From assembly GCF_037969725.1 (NCBI RefSeq), contig NZ_CP150203.1, positions 5,532,001-5,596,000 of the forward strand: 64,000 nt of DNA, in the 5' to 3' direction. Source of the DNA: Paenibacillus sp. FSL W8-0426. GTDB taxonomy: Bacteria; Bacillota; Bacilli; Paenibacillales; Paenibacillaceae. The position numbers and the translations under genes were made by a program. Positions 45,379 to 54,459 of this stretch are shown in pieces. The notes below the pieces were generated by a model. It was not told the DNA's origin. It did no database searches and saw only the letters and a list, made by a program, of their open reading frames with translations. Position 1 is the first letter of the stretch; each line of letters opens with the position of its first letter.

Positions 45379-46341
45379 TTACCGAAGATTGTTCATGCGA
45401 CCGTTGGAACGTTCTGTTACGCCATGATCAAGTACGCCATCACGATGATGATTCATCGCATTCGTCGGGAAGATACGTTCTACCATGCTTGAGAAGGTAT
45501 CCAGCATGCCGCTGACAGGTTTGCCGTTGCGAAGATCCGTCGAATATTTCTCGGCATGTTCCACGAATTCCGGGTTAGACGACACATAGACATTCTCTAC
45601 GTTAGGCGCAAACTGCTTGACTCTGGCTGCGATTTTGCCCTTGATTTCGGCAGGCGTATTGTCGTCCGAGCTGTTTACCCGGTTTTCGCGCTTTACGCCA
45701 TAATCCCCCGTATTTTCGTTGATGGGAATTCTGTCGCTCCCGGTCAATCCGCGCATCATGCCGTACGAACCGGTGCCCATCGTACCGTAAAGTCCGCGAT
45801 CATTGCTCAGATGGCTGCGATCCGTTGCGGTTCCCGTGTTTAATCCTGGGGTAACCCGGTCAACGCTGTATGGGGACCTCGCTCCCGCACCGTCATTTAC
45901 GCGAAGTCCTCCCATGTCAGGGGACAAGGTACGGCTGCGCATCGTATCATCCGCGTAGCCGGAATAACTGCGAGCACGGTATGAATTCGTGTTCAACTTG
46001 CCCGCGTGACCATCGGTAAGTCGAACAGCAACATATGCATTGCGATCGGTCAACAAAACATTCGCCGATTTCACTTCTTTCATGTCGGCAATGTGTTTGG
46101 CCAGCTCGTCGCTCGTCTTCAGGCTGGTCACGTTATGGGCGCGGTAGTTCCGAGCACGGATCCCATCCAGGCCGTTGGTTTCGACGCCATAACGATTGAT
46201 CCCTCTTGCTTCGTGACGCACGCTTTTCGTTTGCACATTGCCGGCATCCCGGCTGGTGCCGCAACCCGTTAACCCTGCCATAACAAAAATTGCGGTAGAC
46301 AAAGATAAAGTAATGGCTTTTGCTTTTTTGGCTGCTGGCAT
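45379..46341 (-). CDS. YhcN/YlaJ-family sporulation lipoprotein
   Basis: 320 residues. It has a lipoprotein signal with lipobox LTGCG (Cys about 27). A YhcN/YlaJ domain is split by a long Gly/Arg/Ser-rich insert: first part SDELAKHIADMKEVKSANVLLTDRNAYVAVRL, second part IKGKIAARVKQFAPNVENVYVSSNPEFVEHAEKYSTDLRNGKPVSGMLDTFSSMVERIFP. Such proteins are found in the forespore inner membrane and affect germination or outgrowth. The insert of about 140 residues is longer than in Bacillus YhcN. The start at 46341 has GGAGGATG 5 nt upstream. Confidence 0.87.
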   Translation of the reverse strand: MPAAKKAKAITLSLSTAIFVMAGLTGCGTSRDAGNVQTKSVRHEARGINRYGVETNGLDGIRARNYRAHNVTSLKTSDELAKHIADMKEVKSANVLLTDRNAYVAVRLTDGHAGKLNTNSYRARSYSGYADDTMRSRTLSPDMGGLRVNDGAGARSPYSVDRVTPGLNTGTATDRSHLSNDRGLYGTMGTGSYGMMRGLTGSDRIPINENTGDYGVKRENRVNSSDDNTPAEIKGKIAARVKQFAPNVENVYVSSNPEFVEHAEKYSTDLRNGKPVSGMLDTFSSMVERIFPTNAMNHHRDGVLDHGVTERSNGRMNNLR

Positions 46342-46442
46342 TAGCTCATCCTCCAATGTGGGTATTTTGGTCACGAAAATAGGATGCGCCCTAGGCCTTT
46401 GCGATATGCTGAAAGGATATGGAACAGCAGGCTGAAAAATAT

Positions 46443-46478
46443 AAAAGCGGCGCATGCACCGGAGTGCAGCACCGCTTT
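46443..46478 (-). terminator. Rho-independent terminator of the Gld-type operon
   Basis: AAAGCGG/CCGCTTT and TGCAC/GTGCA pairs form one stem with an internal loop. On the minus strand TTTTATATTTTT follows. Confidence 0.8.
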
Positions 46479-46485
46479 CTGAATT

Positions 46486-47514
46486 TTAGTTATTTGAAGT
46501 AGAAGTGGAATCCGATTTTTGACTGTCCGCTGACGAATCATTTGCCTGTTTCAGCGTTTCAGGGAAGTTTTCCGCTTCTTTAAGTACATCTGCTTGCAGA
46601 GCATACGCCCACTTGCCATCCGTTGTGATCACCCAGATCGTATCGGGCTGCGATTTCTCGACAAGGCCGCGATACACATCTGTAACCGTTGTTCCATTGA
46701 CCGTTTGTTCAATCGACAATGTGAAACGCGGCACGGTATTTTTCAGTTCCGATGCCTTGCGCACATCGTCCGCGGTCGCCAAATTTTTGATTTTGCCCAG
46801 CAAAGACACGGCATCATCAGCCTTGGCTTCCTTACCGTTCAAAGTCCACGTTCGGTCCGCTGCACCTGCTTCCGAATTCGTCTTCAACAGCCATGTCGCT
46901 GCCTCACCTTCCCAATCGGCAGACTGCACATTGGCTTCATCCAGGTTAAACGGCGTTGTATCCAACAATTCCCGGCGGGTAAGATCGATTCCGGTCACCG
47001 TATCGGTTTGGACGGCAACGACAGGACCGTCGTTAACGCGTACATAACGCGCATTATCCGCCGGAAGCTGGCCACCGATGGTCACCGTCAATTGCTTACC
47101 GTCTTTCAAACCGATGCCGATCCGGCTTGCACTTTGTCCAAGTCCGTATTTCTCCAGGTCCTGCGGTTGTTCCTCTACGACCATCTCCTGTTCGGCAGCG
47201 CTAAGCGAATCCAGCCAGCTGCTTACCGCGTAGCCGTTCAGGGGATAAGATTCGGGTTCCGTCATGGTCCATACCCCTTCTTTAAGCTCAAGCTTGGAGG
47301 CTGGGGATGAACTGCTGCCAGACTTGGAGGACGCATCCGCCGCCGTTTCCGTGTTTTCACGTTCAATGGACAGCGACTGAATGTCGCCTGCTGCAATGTC
47401 CAGCAGCTTTGCTTTCTGTGCTTCTTCTTCCCGAAAGTAATTCTGGTTCGCGGCATAGATCCAGCCAACGATCAGCACCAAAACGACCAACATCGTAGGC
47501 ATCCATTTCTTCAT
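46486..47514 (-). CDS. DUF4340 membrane-anchored protein
   Basis: 342 residues. An N-terminal membrane helix (MLVVLVLIVGWIYAA) is followed by a large outside domain with repeated beta elements of the DUF4340 type (GVWTMTEPESYPLNGYAVSSWLDSLS, YGLGQSASRIGIGLKDGKQLTVTIGG, YVRVNDGPVVAVQTDTV). It ends in a Ser/Thr-rich tail. The start at 47514 overlaps the GldG stop (ATGA). It is regularly found behind Gld-type ABC modules, probably as an external subunit. Function unknown. Confidence 0.82.
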   Translation of the reverse strand: MKKWMPTMLVVLVLIVGWIYAANQNYFREEEAQKAKLLDIAAGDIQSLSIERENTETAADASSKSGSSSSPASKLELKEGVWTMTEPESYPLNGYAVSSWLDSLSAAEQEMVVEEQPQDLEKYGLGQSASRIGIGLKDGKQLTVTIGGQLPADNARYVRVNDGPVVAVQTDTVTGIDLTRRELLDTTPFNLDEANVQSADWEGEAATWLLKTNSEAGAADRTWTLNGKEAKADDAVSLLGKIKNLATADDVRKASELKNTVPRFTLSIEQTVNGTTVTDVYRGLVEKSQPDTIWVITTDGKWAYALQADVLKEAENFPETLKQANDSSADSQKSDSTSTSNN

Positions 47515-48905
47515 ACGCGTCTGCGCCTCCACCACAACAGCACACCGATCAATACAAAGAACAGCGGGAATCCGACAATAGCGGCAAAGAAAATGATTCT
47601 GGCCTGCTCACCGCTAAGGTAAGCGACTTCGTAACCCGGATTCACCCGGGCCCGGATCGTTACGCCATCCTGCTTTTCGCTCAGATAGTTGGCAATGTTT
47701 AAAATAAAATCACGGTTGCCGCCGTTGGCGATCTGCGAATCCTGCATAAAGATGGATGAACCCAGAATGACTGCCTTGGGTTTGCCGTCCGTTGTATCTG
47801 CTGCATACCCGATTTCGACCGGCCCTTGCACGTCCTGATCCTTATCATTGGTCGTTTCGTTTTGCAGCAGGCCCTCGATGTTCGTTTCGCCATAACTTTC
47901 CACGCTGGAACGCAGCAGCGGCGACAACGTATATTTCTCCTGCTCCTTGCTTGTCAATGCGATGGACAACGACAGCATAGGGTACAGCTTGCTTTCCGAA
48001 AGTTTGTCCGTGATGGCATGACTTCCATACTCCGGCACAACCCACAGCGGACCCATGGTGCTCGCTTGTTGATGATCCACCATCACTGCATGTTTATCCA
48101 CGACGCCATAATCGGCCATTAACGCATCGATGTTCTTCCATGAGGACTTCATATCTTCGCTGAATCCGAGCGATAGCAGCAGTTTGCCGCCATTCTCCAG
48201 ATATGCCCGAATTTCCTTAAGCTCAGTATCGCTAATGTCTCGCTGCGGTCCAATGATCGCCAGCACATCCGCGTCATCGGGAACTTTTCCGGCCTGATTC
48301 AGCTGCAGTTCCTCCGTGGTCACATTGCTCTGCTCGAGCGAGGAACGCAATGTGGAAAGCTGATCCAGTCCAAGCTCTTCATGACCGGAAAGGAAGACCA
48401 TCTTGTGTTTCTCCGTAGACGTCAGGTTAATTAGCGCTTGGGTAAACTTCTCTTCACCCGTAAACTGGTATGAACCATCCGCGCCGTCTCCGGCTGCCGT
48501 AAACAGGCTTCCAATATCGATAACCTTGTATTGATCGCCCCGCTCAAGCACGATGGAGCTGCCGGTGATGCCGTATTTCGAAGCCAGGGCTGGCTCTTGC
48601 GAGAGATTGTACTGTTTCACCTTCAGCTTGCTGTTTCGTTTCGCATATTCCTGTACCATGTCGGTGACTTCCCGGTTCAATACCGTATTGTTGGCATTTT
48701 CCACGATGAGCACCAATACGTTGACGTCTTCTTTTACGTTTTGGATCGCGCTAAGGGACTGATCGGATAAGGTATATTGTTTGTTTGAAGTCAGATCCAG
48801 CTGAAAGCCGCTGAGCGAATTCAAGAACAGGGTTACCAAAACGAATATGCCGATTACAGCGACAGACAGCACGGTGCTGTTGGTGTGACTCAACCATTTT
48901 TTCAT
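47511..48905 (-). CDS. GldG-family ABC transport protein
   Basis: 464 residues. A membrane helix at each end (about 12-32 and 436-455) is separated by a soluble region with the GldG-like fold: VNVLVLIVENANNTVLNREVTDMVQEYAKRN, KMVFLSGHEELGLDQLSTLRSSLEQSNV and DADVLAIIGPQRDISDTELKEIRAYLENGGKLLLSLG. The module (ATPase, permease, GldG, DUF4340) is widespread outside gliding bacteria and its cargo is unknown. The start at 48905 has GGAGGTGAG 4 nt upstream. Confidence 0.87.
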   Translation of the reverse strand: MKKWLSHTNSTVLSVAVIGIFVLVTLFLNSLSGFQLDLTSNKQYTLSDQSLSAIQNVKEDVNVLVLIVENANNTVLNREVTDMVQEYAKRNSKLKVKQYNLSQEPALASKYGITGSSIVLERGDQYKVIDIGSLFTAAGDGADGSYQFTGEEKFTQALINLTSTEKHKMVFLSGHEELGLDQLSTLRSSLEQSNVTTEELQLNQAGKVPDDADVLAIIGPQRDISDTELKEIRAYLENGGKLLLSLGFSEDMKSSWKNIDALMADYGVVDKHAVMVDHQQASTMGPLWVVPEYGSHAITDKLSESKLYPMLSLSIALTSKEQEKYTLSPLLRSSVESYGETNIEGLLQNETTNDKDQDVQGPVEIGYAADTTDGKPKAVILGSSIFMQDSQIANGGNRDFILNIANYLSEKQDGVTIRARVNPGYEVAYLSGEQARIIFFAAIVGFPLFFVLIGVLLWWRRRRV

Positions 48906-48909
48906 GTTC

Positions 48910-49626
48910 TCACCTCCACCGCTTCCGTTCGACGATTTGAATGCTTAACAGCAGAAATACCCCCGCGAGCGTAACGTAATAGAGAACGTCCGGCCCGTTC
49001 AACACGCCTTTGGTAAAGCTCTCGAAGCGGCTGGTCAATGCAAACGGCGCTAGCCATTCCTGCAATGCCGAACCCGTGTTGCCCCCGAATGAATCAAGCA
49101 TCCACAGAACGAGCAAAATAATGAAGCCGGCTACCGCAGACACCATCTGATGCTGGGACAAGGTCGAGGCAAACAGACCGATGGCCATCATGCTTCCCCC
49201 CATGAAAAATAATCCCAATGCAGACAGCCACACCGTCGTCAGGTTCAGCGTGCCGAAAAAGGACATGATGAATGGGTAAACCAGACTGCATAGGATCAGT
49301 ACGAGCAAAATCGCGAGCGAGGCCAAATATTTCCCGAAAATAATCTCGGTTACCCGCACCGGCGAGGTAAGCAGCAGTTCGTCCGTTCCCTGCCTGAACT
49401 CCTCGGCGACAAGCCGCATGGTTAACAGAGGCACCACGAACAGCAGCATCGATAACGTATCGCCAAGAACCAGGCGGTAGTCCACAATGCTCGGCTGGTA
49501 ATACACAAAGCTGGAATAGAACAAAAGACTCGTTAACAAAACATAAATGGCAAAAGCAAAATACGATGTGGGCGACAAAAAGTACGCCTGCAGCTCCTTA
49601 TTGCATACCGCCATCATTCTTCTCAT
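48910..49626 (-). CDS. ABC transporter permease (GldF-like)
   Basis: 238 residues with six membrane helices: FAIYVLLTSLLFYSSFVYY, LSMLLFVVPLLTMRLV, LASLAILLVLILCSLVYPFIMSFF, LGLFFMGGSMMAIGLFAS, MVSAVAGFIILLVLWML and VLYYVTLAGVFLLLSIQIV. The RLVAEEFRQGTDELLLTSPV loop after helix 2 is typical of ABC-2 permeases. The start at 49626 overlaps the ATPase stop (ATGA), with GGGGAGGG upstream. It pairs with the ATPase directly before it. Confidence 0.88.
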   Translation of the reverse strand: MRRMMAVCNKELQAYFLSPTSYFAFAIYVLLTSLLFYSSFVYYQPSIVDYRLVLGDTLSMLLFVVPLLTMRLVAEEFRQGTDELLLTSPVRVTEIIFGKYLASLAILLVLILCSLVYPFIMSFFGTLNLTTVWLSALGLFFMGGSMMAIGLFASTLSQHQMVSAVAGFIILLVLWMLDSFGGNTGSALQEWLAPFALTSRFESFTKGVLNGPDVLYYVTLAGVFLLLSIQIVERKRWR

Positions 49627-50762
49627 CGGGAACCCTCCCCTGTACCGCCGTCGGATTTGGCACCCGATGGTTGCTCGGTCTCATCGACCGCTGCCGAGGG
49701 GTCATCCTTGATATCAGGCCCAGGCCGTTCGGGGTTTTCATCATTTGCGTATGTAAACGCATTCGCTTCCGTTGTTTCAGACCCCTCCCCACCGCTTTCG
49801 GTTGTCGTTAGTTTAAGGAAGACCTGTTCCAGACTGAGATTTTCCTTCTTCATTTCCAGGATGGGCAGGCCCGCACCGGATAAAAGGTAGAACAGTTCTT
49901 CCCGGAAATCTTCCGGAGATTGCCCGGTCAGCAGCATTTTTACGGTTTCTCCTTCCGCATGGCCATGGCCGGCTGCCGCTCCGGGCTCCCGCACCGTTTC
50001 ATGCTGTACCTTTTCCCAAGGCTGAAGCACGTTCTTCAGCTCTTCCTCGGTCGCCTTGACCTCAATGGACACCTTGAACCGGTCCTCCATCGATGAACTG
50101 AACTGCTGCGGCGATCCATCCATGACGAGTTGGCCCTGATTGATAATCAGCATCCGATTGCAGAGCGTGCTAACCTCAGGCAAAATGTGCGTGCTGAGAA
50201 GCACCGTGTGATTCTCGCCCAATTCCCGGATCAGGTCACGGATTTCGATAATTTGGTTCGGATCCAGCCCTGAGGTTGGCTCATCCAGAACGAGCAGGTC
50301 CGGTTTGTGAATGATGGCCCCGGCCAAGCCAAGACGCTGCTTGTACCCTTTGGAGAGTCCTCGTACCAATTGTTTTTCCCGATCCTGCAAACCGAGGCGG
50401 CTGACCATTTCGCTAACTCTCAGCTTGACCTCTCGTGCCGGCACATCCCTCAGCTTGGCAACAAATTTGAGATAGGTCTGAACCGTCATGTCTGGATACA
50501 GGGGCGGCGTTTCCGGCAAATAGCCGATTTTGGAACGAATGCTTCGTCCGTGATCGTGCACGGATATGCCATCGACCATGATGGAGCCTTCCGTGGGATG
50601 CAGATACCCGGTGATCATGCGCATCGTTGTCGTTTTTCCGGCACCGTTCGGGCCAAGAAAACCAACAATCTCTCCGCGCTCCATGGTGAAATTCAGTTGA
50701 TGCACGCCACGGCGTCCATCATAAACTTTGCTGACCTGCTTCACTTCGAGCACATGCTTCAT
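49623..50762 (-). CDS. ABC transporter ATP-binding protein (GldA-like)
   Basis: 379 residues. Walker A GPNGAGKT (about 35-42), signature LSKGYKQRLGLA (about 135-146), Walker B LLVLDEPTSGLDP (about 154-166) and H-loop STHILPEV. A C-terminal domain of about 170 residues ends in an acidic, low-complexity tail (GGEGSETTEANAFTYANDENPE...). The start ATG at 50762 has GGGAAAGG directly in front with almost no spacer, so initiation may be weak. First gene of a four-gene operon. The upstream 369-nt gap to the efflux pump gene has only that gene's terminator and no ORF I would support. Confidence 0.9.
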   Translation of the reverse strand: MKHVLEVKQVSKVYDGRRGVHQLNFTMERGEIVGFLGPNGAGKTTTMRMITGYLHPTEGSIMVDGISVHDHGRSIRSKIGYLPETPPLYPDMTVQTYLKFVAKLRDVPAREVKLRVSEMVSRLGLQDREKQLVRGLSKGYKQRLGLAGAIIHKPDLLVLDEPTSGLDPNQIIEIRDLIRELGENHTVLLSTHILPEVSTLCNRMLIINQGQLVMDGSPQQFSSSMEDRFKVSIEVKATEEELKNVLQPWEKVQHETVREPGAAAGHGHAEGETVKMLLTGQSPEDFREELFYLLSGAGLPILEMKKENLSLEQVFLKLTTTESGGEGSETTEANAFTYANDENPERPGPDIKDDPSAAVDETEQPSGAKSDGGTGEGSR

Positions 50763-51080
50763 CCTTTCCCGTTAACCGTTAAAATACCCGTGCGCCATCG
50801 ATTGCTGCAGACGGTGTGCACGGGAAGTCTCCTGTATCTTACGAATCGTATCCTAAACCCAGCTTAGTGCTACTTAAAAGATTGCTTAAAAAAATGTGTC
50901 TAAAACGTGAACAAACGTCATTTGCTCACTGATGAACAACCAAAAGCTGCCGGAACGGGTTTGCAAGAATCGCATAAAACCGCATGTCCAAAGCCTTCTC
51001 GTCAGACCGTTACGGTATATTCTTTCGAGAAATGATGGCACGCTAAGCATCTTCTCCAGATTCGTTTGCACGTCCCCGCA

Positions 51081-51117
51081 AAAAAGGCAGTCCGGAGAAA
51101 ATACTCCGAACTGCCTT
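51081..51117 (-). terminator. Rho-independent terminator of the efflux pump gene
   Basis: AAGGCAGT/ACTGCCTT and CGGAG/CTCCG pairs with single-base bulges form the stem. On the minus strand TTTTTTG follows, 15 nt past the stop. Confidence 0.85.
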
Positions 51118-51131
51118 GCTCCGACGATGCC

Positions 51132-52616
51132 TCAATGGCCCATCATCATGGCTGGATCCACTTGCTCTTCTGTCTGTGTCTCTTCCTTGCGATCCTGTTT
51201 TGGCTTACGCAAAATCAGGCTCAGTAGACATCCAAACAGCGCGATGCATGCTGCCAGCAGAAACGTATCGTTGAAGCCGGCAATGATTCCCGACATCATG
51301 TCCGAGGGCGCGCTGCCGGTCGTATGACTTTCGGTGCGCGACGTCAGGAACCCCGTTAACCCTGCTACCGCAAACGAAACTACGACTTGCTGGGCTGCCG
51401 CCGTAAGCGGAGTCACCCTAGCCACCAAATGACGTGGAGCAGCATTCAGTACATGCGTGTTAAGCGGCATCATCGAGAAGCCCATGCCCAGGCCCATCAT
51501 GGCCAACGCAACAATAATCAGGGCAAGGCCTGTATCTGCCGTAATCGTCGACAGAATGAAAAGCGCTACCGATATAATTCCGAGACCTGCAAAGGCGAGC
51601 GGTCTTGCCCCAACCTTGTCGAACAGTCTTCCGCCAAGCGGCATTCCCACACCGGAAGCCAAAGCTTGCGGCAAGAGGATAAGCCCGGTTTCAAGTGCTG
51701 TATACCCTTTGATCTGCTGCAAGTACAACGGAATCAGAAGCATGGACCCGAACAGCGCAACTTGCGCAACCCAAGCCAGAATAATACCGCGCGTGAAGTC
51801 CGAGGATCCGAATACCCTGAGCTCCAACAGCGGATTTTGGCGACGAAGCTCCACGATCACGAACAAGATCAAGGCAACGCCGCCAACGATGATGCCCGTT
51901 AAGCTGGAAGCGGACGTCCAGTCGGTACCTCCTTCGCTGACACCGTAAGCCAGCATGGAGAACGCGATCGGCGCGAGAATCATGCCGAGCAGGTCTAGAC
52001 CCGGCGCGCGTCCGCGATCCGTGTCCGGCAAAAATCGAATGCACAGCAGGAAAGCGGCAATGCCGATAGGCAGGTTGATCAGGAAAATCCAGTGCCAGCT
52101 CCAGGATTGAATGAACCAACCCGACAATACCGGCCCAAGCGCAGGCGCAAGCAGCATCGGAATGCCGAGCATGCCCATGATTGAACCTCTTTTATCGGGC
52201 GGGGCCAGACGAAATACCATCGCCATACCGATCGGCGCAACCATGCCTCCGCCGAGGCCCTGAATCACGCGGAAAACGATCAGTTGTTCGGGCGACTGCG
52301 CAATGGAACACAACACCGAGCCCAAGGTAAACATGGCAATCGTGAATAAAAACACCCGCTTGGCTCCGAAACGGTCCGTTAACCACCCCGCCAGCGGAAT
52401 AACGGCAGACAGGGCCAGCGTATACCCCGTGACGGTCCATTGGATCGTTTTAAGATCTGTTTTGAAGTATTCGACCAGGTTCGGAATGGCAACGTTAACG
52501 ACCGTGCTATCCAGAATGACCATAATCATGCCGACAATGATGGAGAGAAGCGGCAGGAGGATCGATTTGATCGAAAATGCCTCCGGGTGCTGCCGTGCTT
52601 GATTTTGCTGTTCCAA
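51132..52616 (-). CDS. DHA2-family MFS multidrug efflux pump (EmrB/QacA type)
   Basis: 494 residues with about 14 membrane helices. Helix 1 carries the DHA2 motif LDSTVVNVAIPNL. GWLTDRFGAKRVFL is the motif A loop, RVIQGLGGGMVAPIGMA is motif B and GPVLSGWFIQSWSWHWIFLINLPIG is motif C, which marks drug/H+ antiporters. It exports hydrophobic drugs or metabolites. The TTG start at 52616 has a moderate GGAAAGAG site. A perfect AT-rich dyad upstream suggests a local repressor site, but no TetR/MarR gene lies next to it. Confidence 0.9.
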   Translation of the reverse strand: MEQQNQARQHPEAFSIKSILLPLLSIIVGMIMVILDSTVVNVAIPNLVEYFKTDLKTIQWTVTGYTLALSAVIPLAGWLTDRFGAKRVFLFTIAMFTLGSVLCSIAQSPEQLIVFRVIQGLGGGMVAPIGMAMVFRLAPPDKRGSIMGMLGIPMLLAPALGPVLSGWFIQSWSWHWIFLINLPIGIAAFLLCIRFLPDTDRGRAPGLDLLGMILAPIAFSMLAYGVSEGGTDWTSASSLTGIIVGGVALILFVIVELRRQNPLLELRVFGSSDFTRGIILAWVAQVALFGSMLLIPLYLQQIKGYTALETGLILLPQALASGVGMPLGGRLFDKVGARPLAFAGLGIISVALFILSTITADTGLALIIVALAMMGLGMGFSMMPLNTHVLNAAPRHLVARVTPLTAAAQQVVVSFAVAGLTGFLTSRTESHTTGSAPSDMMSGIIAGFNDTFLLAACIALFGCLLSLILRKPKQDRKEETQTEEQVDPAMMMGH

Positions 52617-52670
52617 TAGTTCACACTCTTTCCGGCCTGCGGGTACATCCCCCGTTCATTGGCCTATAAT

Positions 52671-52690
52671 TTTAAAACATTTGTTTTAAA
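52671..52690. promoter_or_regulatory. Perfect 20-nt dyad upstream of the efflux pump gene
   Basis: TTTAAAACA and TGTTTTAAA flank a central TT, 55 nt before the start codon. It is typical in size for a TetR or MarR dimer site. The regulator is not encoded in the neighbourhood. Confidence 0.5.
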
Positions 52691-52940
52691 CCTTCGTTTT
52701 AGCACTGGTTTAATTCTAATGAAAATACCTTTGCTGTCAAGGTATTTTTATGTAAAAATTTCAGCACTATTATCGCCGGAGAAATTGCGATTATTTTCCA
52801 TATTGCAGGCCAAGGAATCGGAAAAATGCGTTATAATTCATTTTGAGACCACACGTCTTTCAAAAGCCTGCTTTCTTGTCACGAACCGCGTGAAGTATTT
52901 TGCAACAAACGATTGATTGGATGGAAGGTGGAGGATCGAT

Positions 52941-53504
52941 ATGGAGGAGATTCAAGCACACCTGCGAACGCGGCTGGCATCGCCGGAGGAAGCGGAGACG
53001 GTATTATCCCTTTGGTTGGGCTCTGCCAGGTGGCTGAATGCCAAAGGCATAAATCAGTGGCGACCCGAGTATTTCAATCTGAAACAAGTGTTGGACTTCA
53101 TGGATGACGGCTCTGATGTTTATCTGGCCGAACTTCAAGGCGAAATTGTGGGCACGTATGTGCTGACTTGGTCCGATCCCGTTATATGGCAGGAGCTCGA
53201 TACCACGGATGCGGGGTACATTCATCGCTTCGCGGTAGAGAGGAATCACCGGGCCAGAGGAATCGGAAGCAGTCTTTTGCAGTCGGCCGAGGCGCAGATC
53301 TATCAAAAAGGAAAACGCTATGCCAGGCTGGATTGCATGGCGGACAATCCGAGACTGAACCAGTATTATAGGAGCCACGGGTTCCAATGGGTCAGAAGAA
53401 TGGAATTGGACAAGAACAACTGGTCCGCCAATTTGTATGAAAAGAGGCCTTCAATGAACTACAATTCCGCTTCTGAACCTGCGCGAAAAGAGGTGCCCTT
53501 CTGA
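52941..53504 (+). CDS. GNAT-family N-acetyltransferase
   Basis: 187 residues. The acetyl-CoA loop RNHRARGIGSSLLQSAEAQIYQKG (motif A, about 108-131) follows YIHRFAVE. ARLDCMADNPRLNQYYRSHGFQWV (motif B) is typical near the end. The substrate is unknown. The start at 52941 has GGTGGAGG 6 nt upstream; an earlier TTG-like start at 52917 would add eight residues. The C-terminal end overlaps the start of a broken NIPSNAP-like frame. Confidence 0.85.
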   Translation: MEEIQAHLRTRLASPEEAETVLSLWLGSARWLNAKGINQWRPEYFNLKQVLDFMDDGSDVYLAELQGEIVGTYVLTWSDPVIWQELDTTDAGYIHRFAVERNHRARGIGSSLLQSAEAQIYQKGKRYARLDCMADNPRLNQYYRSHGFQWVRRMELDKNNWSANLYEKRPSMNYNSASEPARKEVPF

Positions 53505-53672
53505 TCTACCGCCGCAAAACCTGCATCGTTGCGTCGGCTGACGTGGAGGAGCTTAATGCCTTTTAACGCAATCCTTCTTCCTGCTCAACTAAAATATGGG
53601 GCTAGACTGATCGGAAGGTGGCATGCGCTCGTAGACGAAGAAACCAGCGAGATTTTTGCCGTGTGGGAATAA
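53502..53672 (+). pseudogene. Decayed NIPSNAP-like gene fragment
   Basis: Directly after the GNAT stop one frame reads LIYRRKTCIVASADVEELNAF and ends. Shifting frame near 53556 continues LPAQLKYGARLIGRW, then EIFAVWE before a stop at 53670-53672. That matches the beginning and middle of the NIPSNAP fold as I remember it (RxY..., GxxLxGxW, VxxxWxY), which is about 100 residues when intact. It is a frameshifted, truncated relic. Confidence 0.5.
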
Positions 53673-53701
53673 GCTCAGGAACCGTCGCAATGCGAGAAAA
53701 C

Positions 53702-53734
53702 AAAAAAGGGAGGCTGCCTTAAGTCAGCCATCCC
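53702..53734 (-). terminator. Rho-independent terminator of the glycan cluster
   Basis: The stem GGGA-GGCTG/CAGCC-TCCC with one bulged base is followed on the minus strand by six T, just past the GT2 gene. Confidence 0.88.
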
Positions 53735-53742
53735 CCGGATGC

Positions 53743-54459
53743 TTAACCTCCCAATACCGCGATACGATGCAGCAGCGCTCCCCGATATCTGTTCCATACC
53801 ATGGAAGCTTCTCTTCCGATCTTTTCCGCATGCCGCAGCGATCCCATTCCTTCATGCCATCGATAAGCGGTTAGCGGCACGTTCAGATACGAAAAACGAT
53901 ATCCGTTCAGGACGATTCGCAGCCATAAGTCCAGATCATGCGTATAGGGCAAATGCTCATCAAAGAGCCCCACGGCGGAAAATAAATCTTTACGGATCAT
54001 GACCGTGCACCCATTCACCGGATTGCTTTCCACGAAGCGGCGCAGCAGCCCGATTTCGTCTACCGGTTCGATCCCGCAGTTCATGCGCGTTACCGCCGAT
54101 TGCCCATTGATGTAATGGAAGTTGGTATGTGATATCAACGTCCCCTGTTCGCGCATCAACCCCACCTGAAGGCGGATTTTGTCTGGATATAAGAAATCGT
54201 CCGAACTGAGCCAAGCGACGTATTCTCCCGAAGCATGGCGAATGCCGTGATTGAGAGCAGATGCCGTTCCTCCGTTGCTTTTCCCCAGCACATTGATATG
54301 CGGCAGATAGGGCTGGAGCCGTTCGGCATGCGCGGTGGAGCCGTCATTCACCACGATAACCTCCACATCGCTGTAGGTTTGGTCCAAAGCACTTTGAATC
54401 GCCTGAGGCACATAGGGGCAATTGTAAAAAGGGATGATAATCGAAACCCTGGGATTCAC
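53743..54459 (-). CDS. GT2-family glycosyltransferase
   Basis: 238 residues. GT-A fold: VSIIIPFYNCPYVPQAIQSALDQTY, VIVVNDGST, GTASALNHGIRHASGEYVAWLSSDDFLYPDKI (the SDD is the DxD-like metal site) and DLDLWLRIVLNGYRF. The GTG start at 54459 overlaps the stop of the preceding SDR gene (GTGA) and has GGGGAGG 8 nt upstream. It probably adds a sugar made by the neighbouring enzymes. It is the last gene of the minus-strand glycan cluster, ending at the terminator at 53702. Confidence 0.9.
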   Translation of the reverse strand: MNPRVSIIIPFYNCPYVPQAIQSALDQTYSDVEVIVVNDGSTAHAERLQPYLPHINVLGKSNGGTASALNHGIRHASGEYVAWLSSDDFLYPDKIRLQVGLMREQGTLISHTNFHYINGQSAVTRMNCGIEPVDEIGLLRRFVESNPVNGCTVMIRKDLFSAVGLFDEHLPYTHDLDLWLRIVLNGYRFSYLNVPLTAYRWHEGMGSLRHAEKIGREASMVWNRYRGALLHRIAVLGG

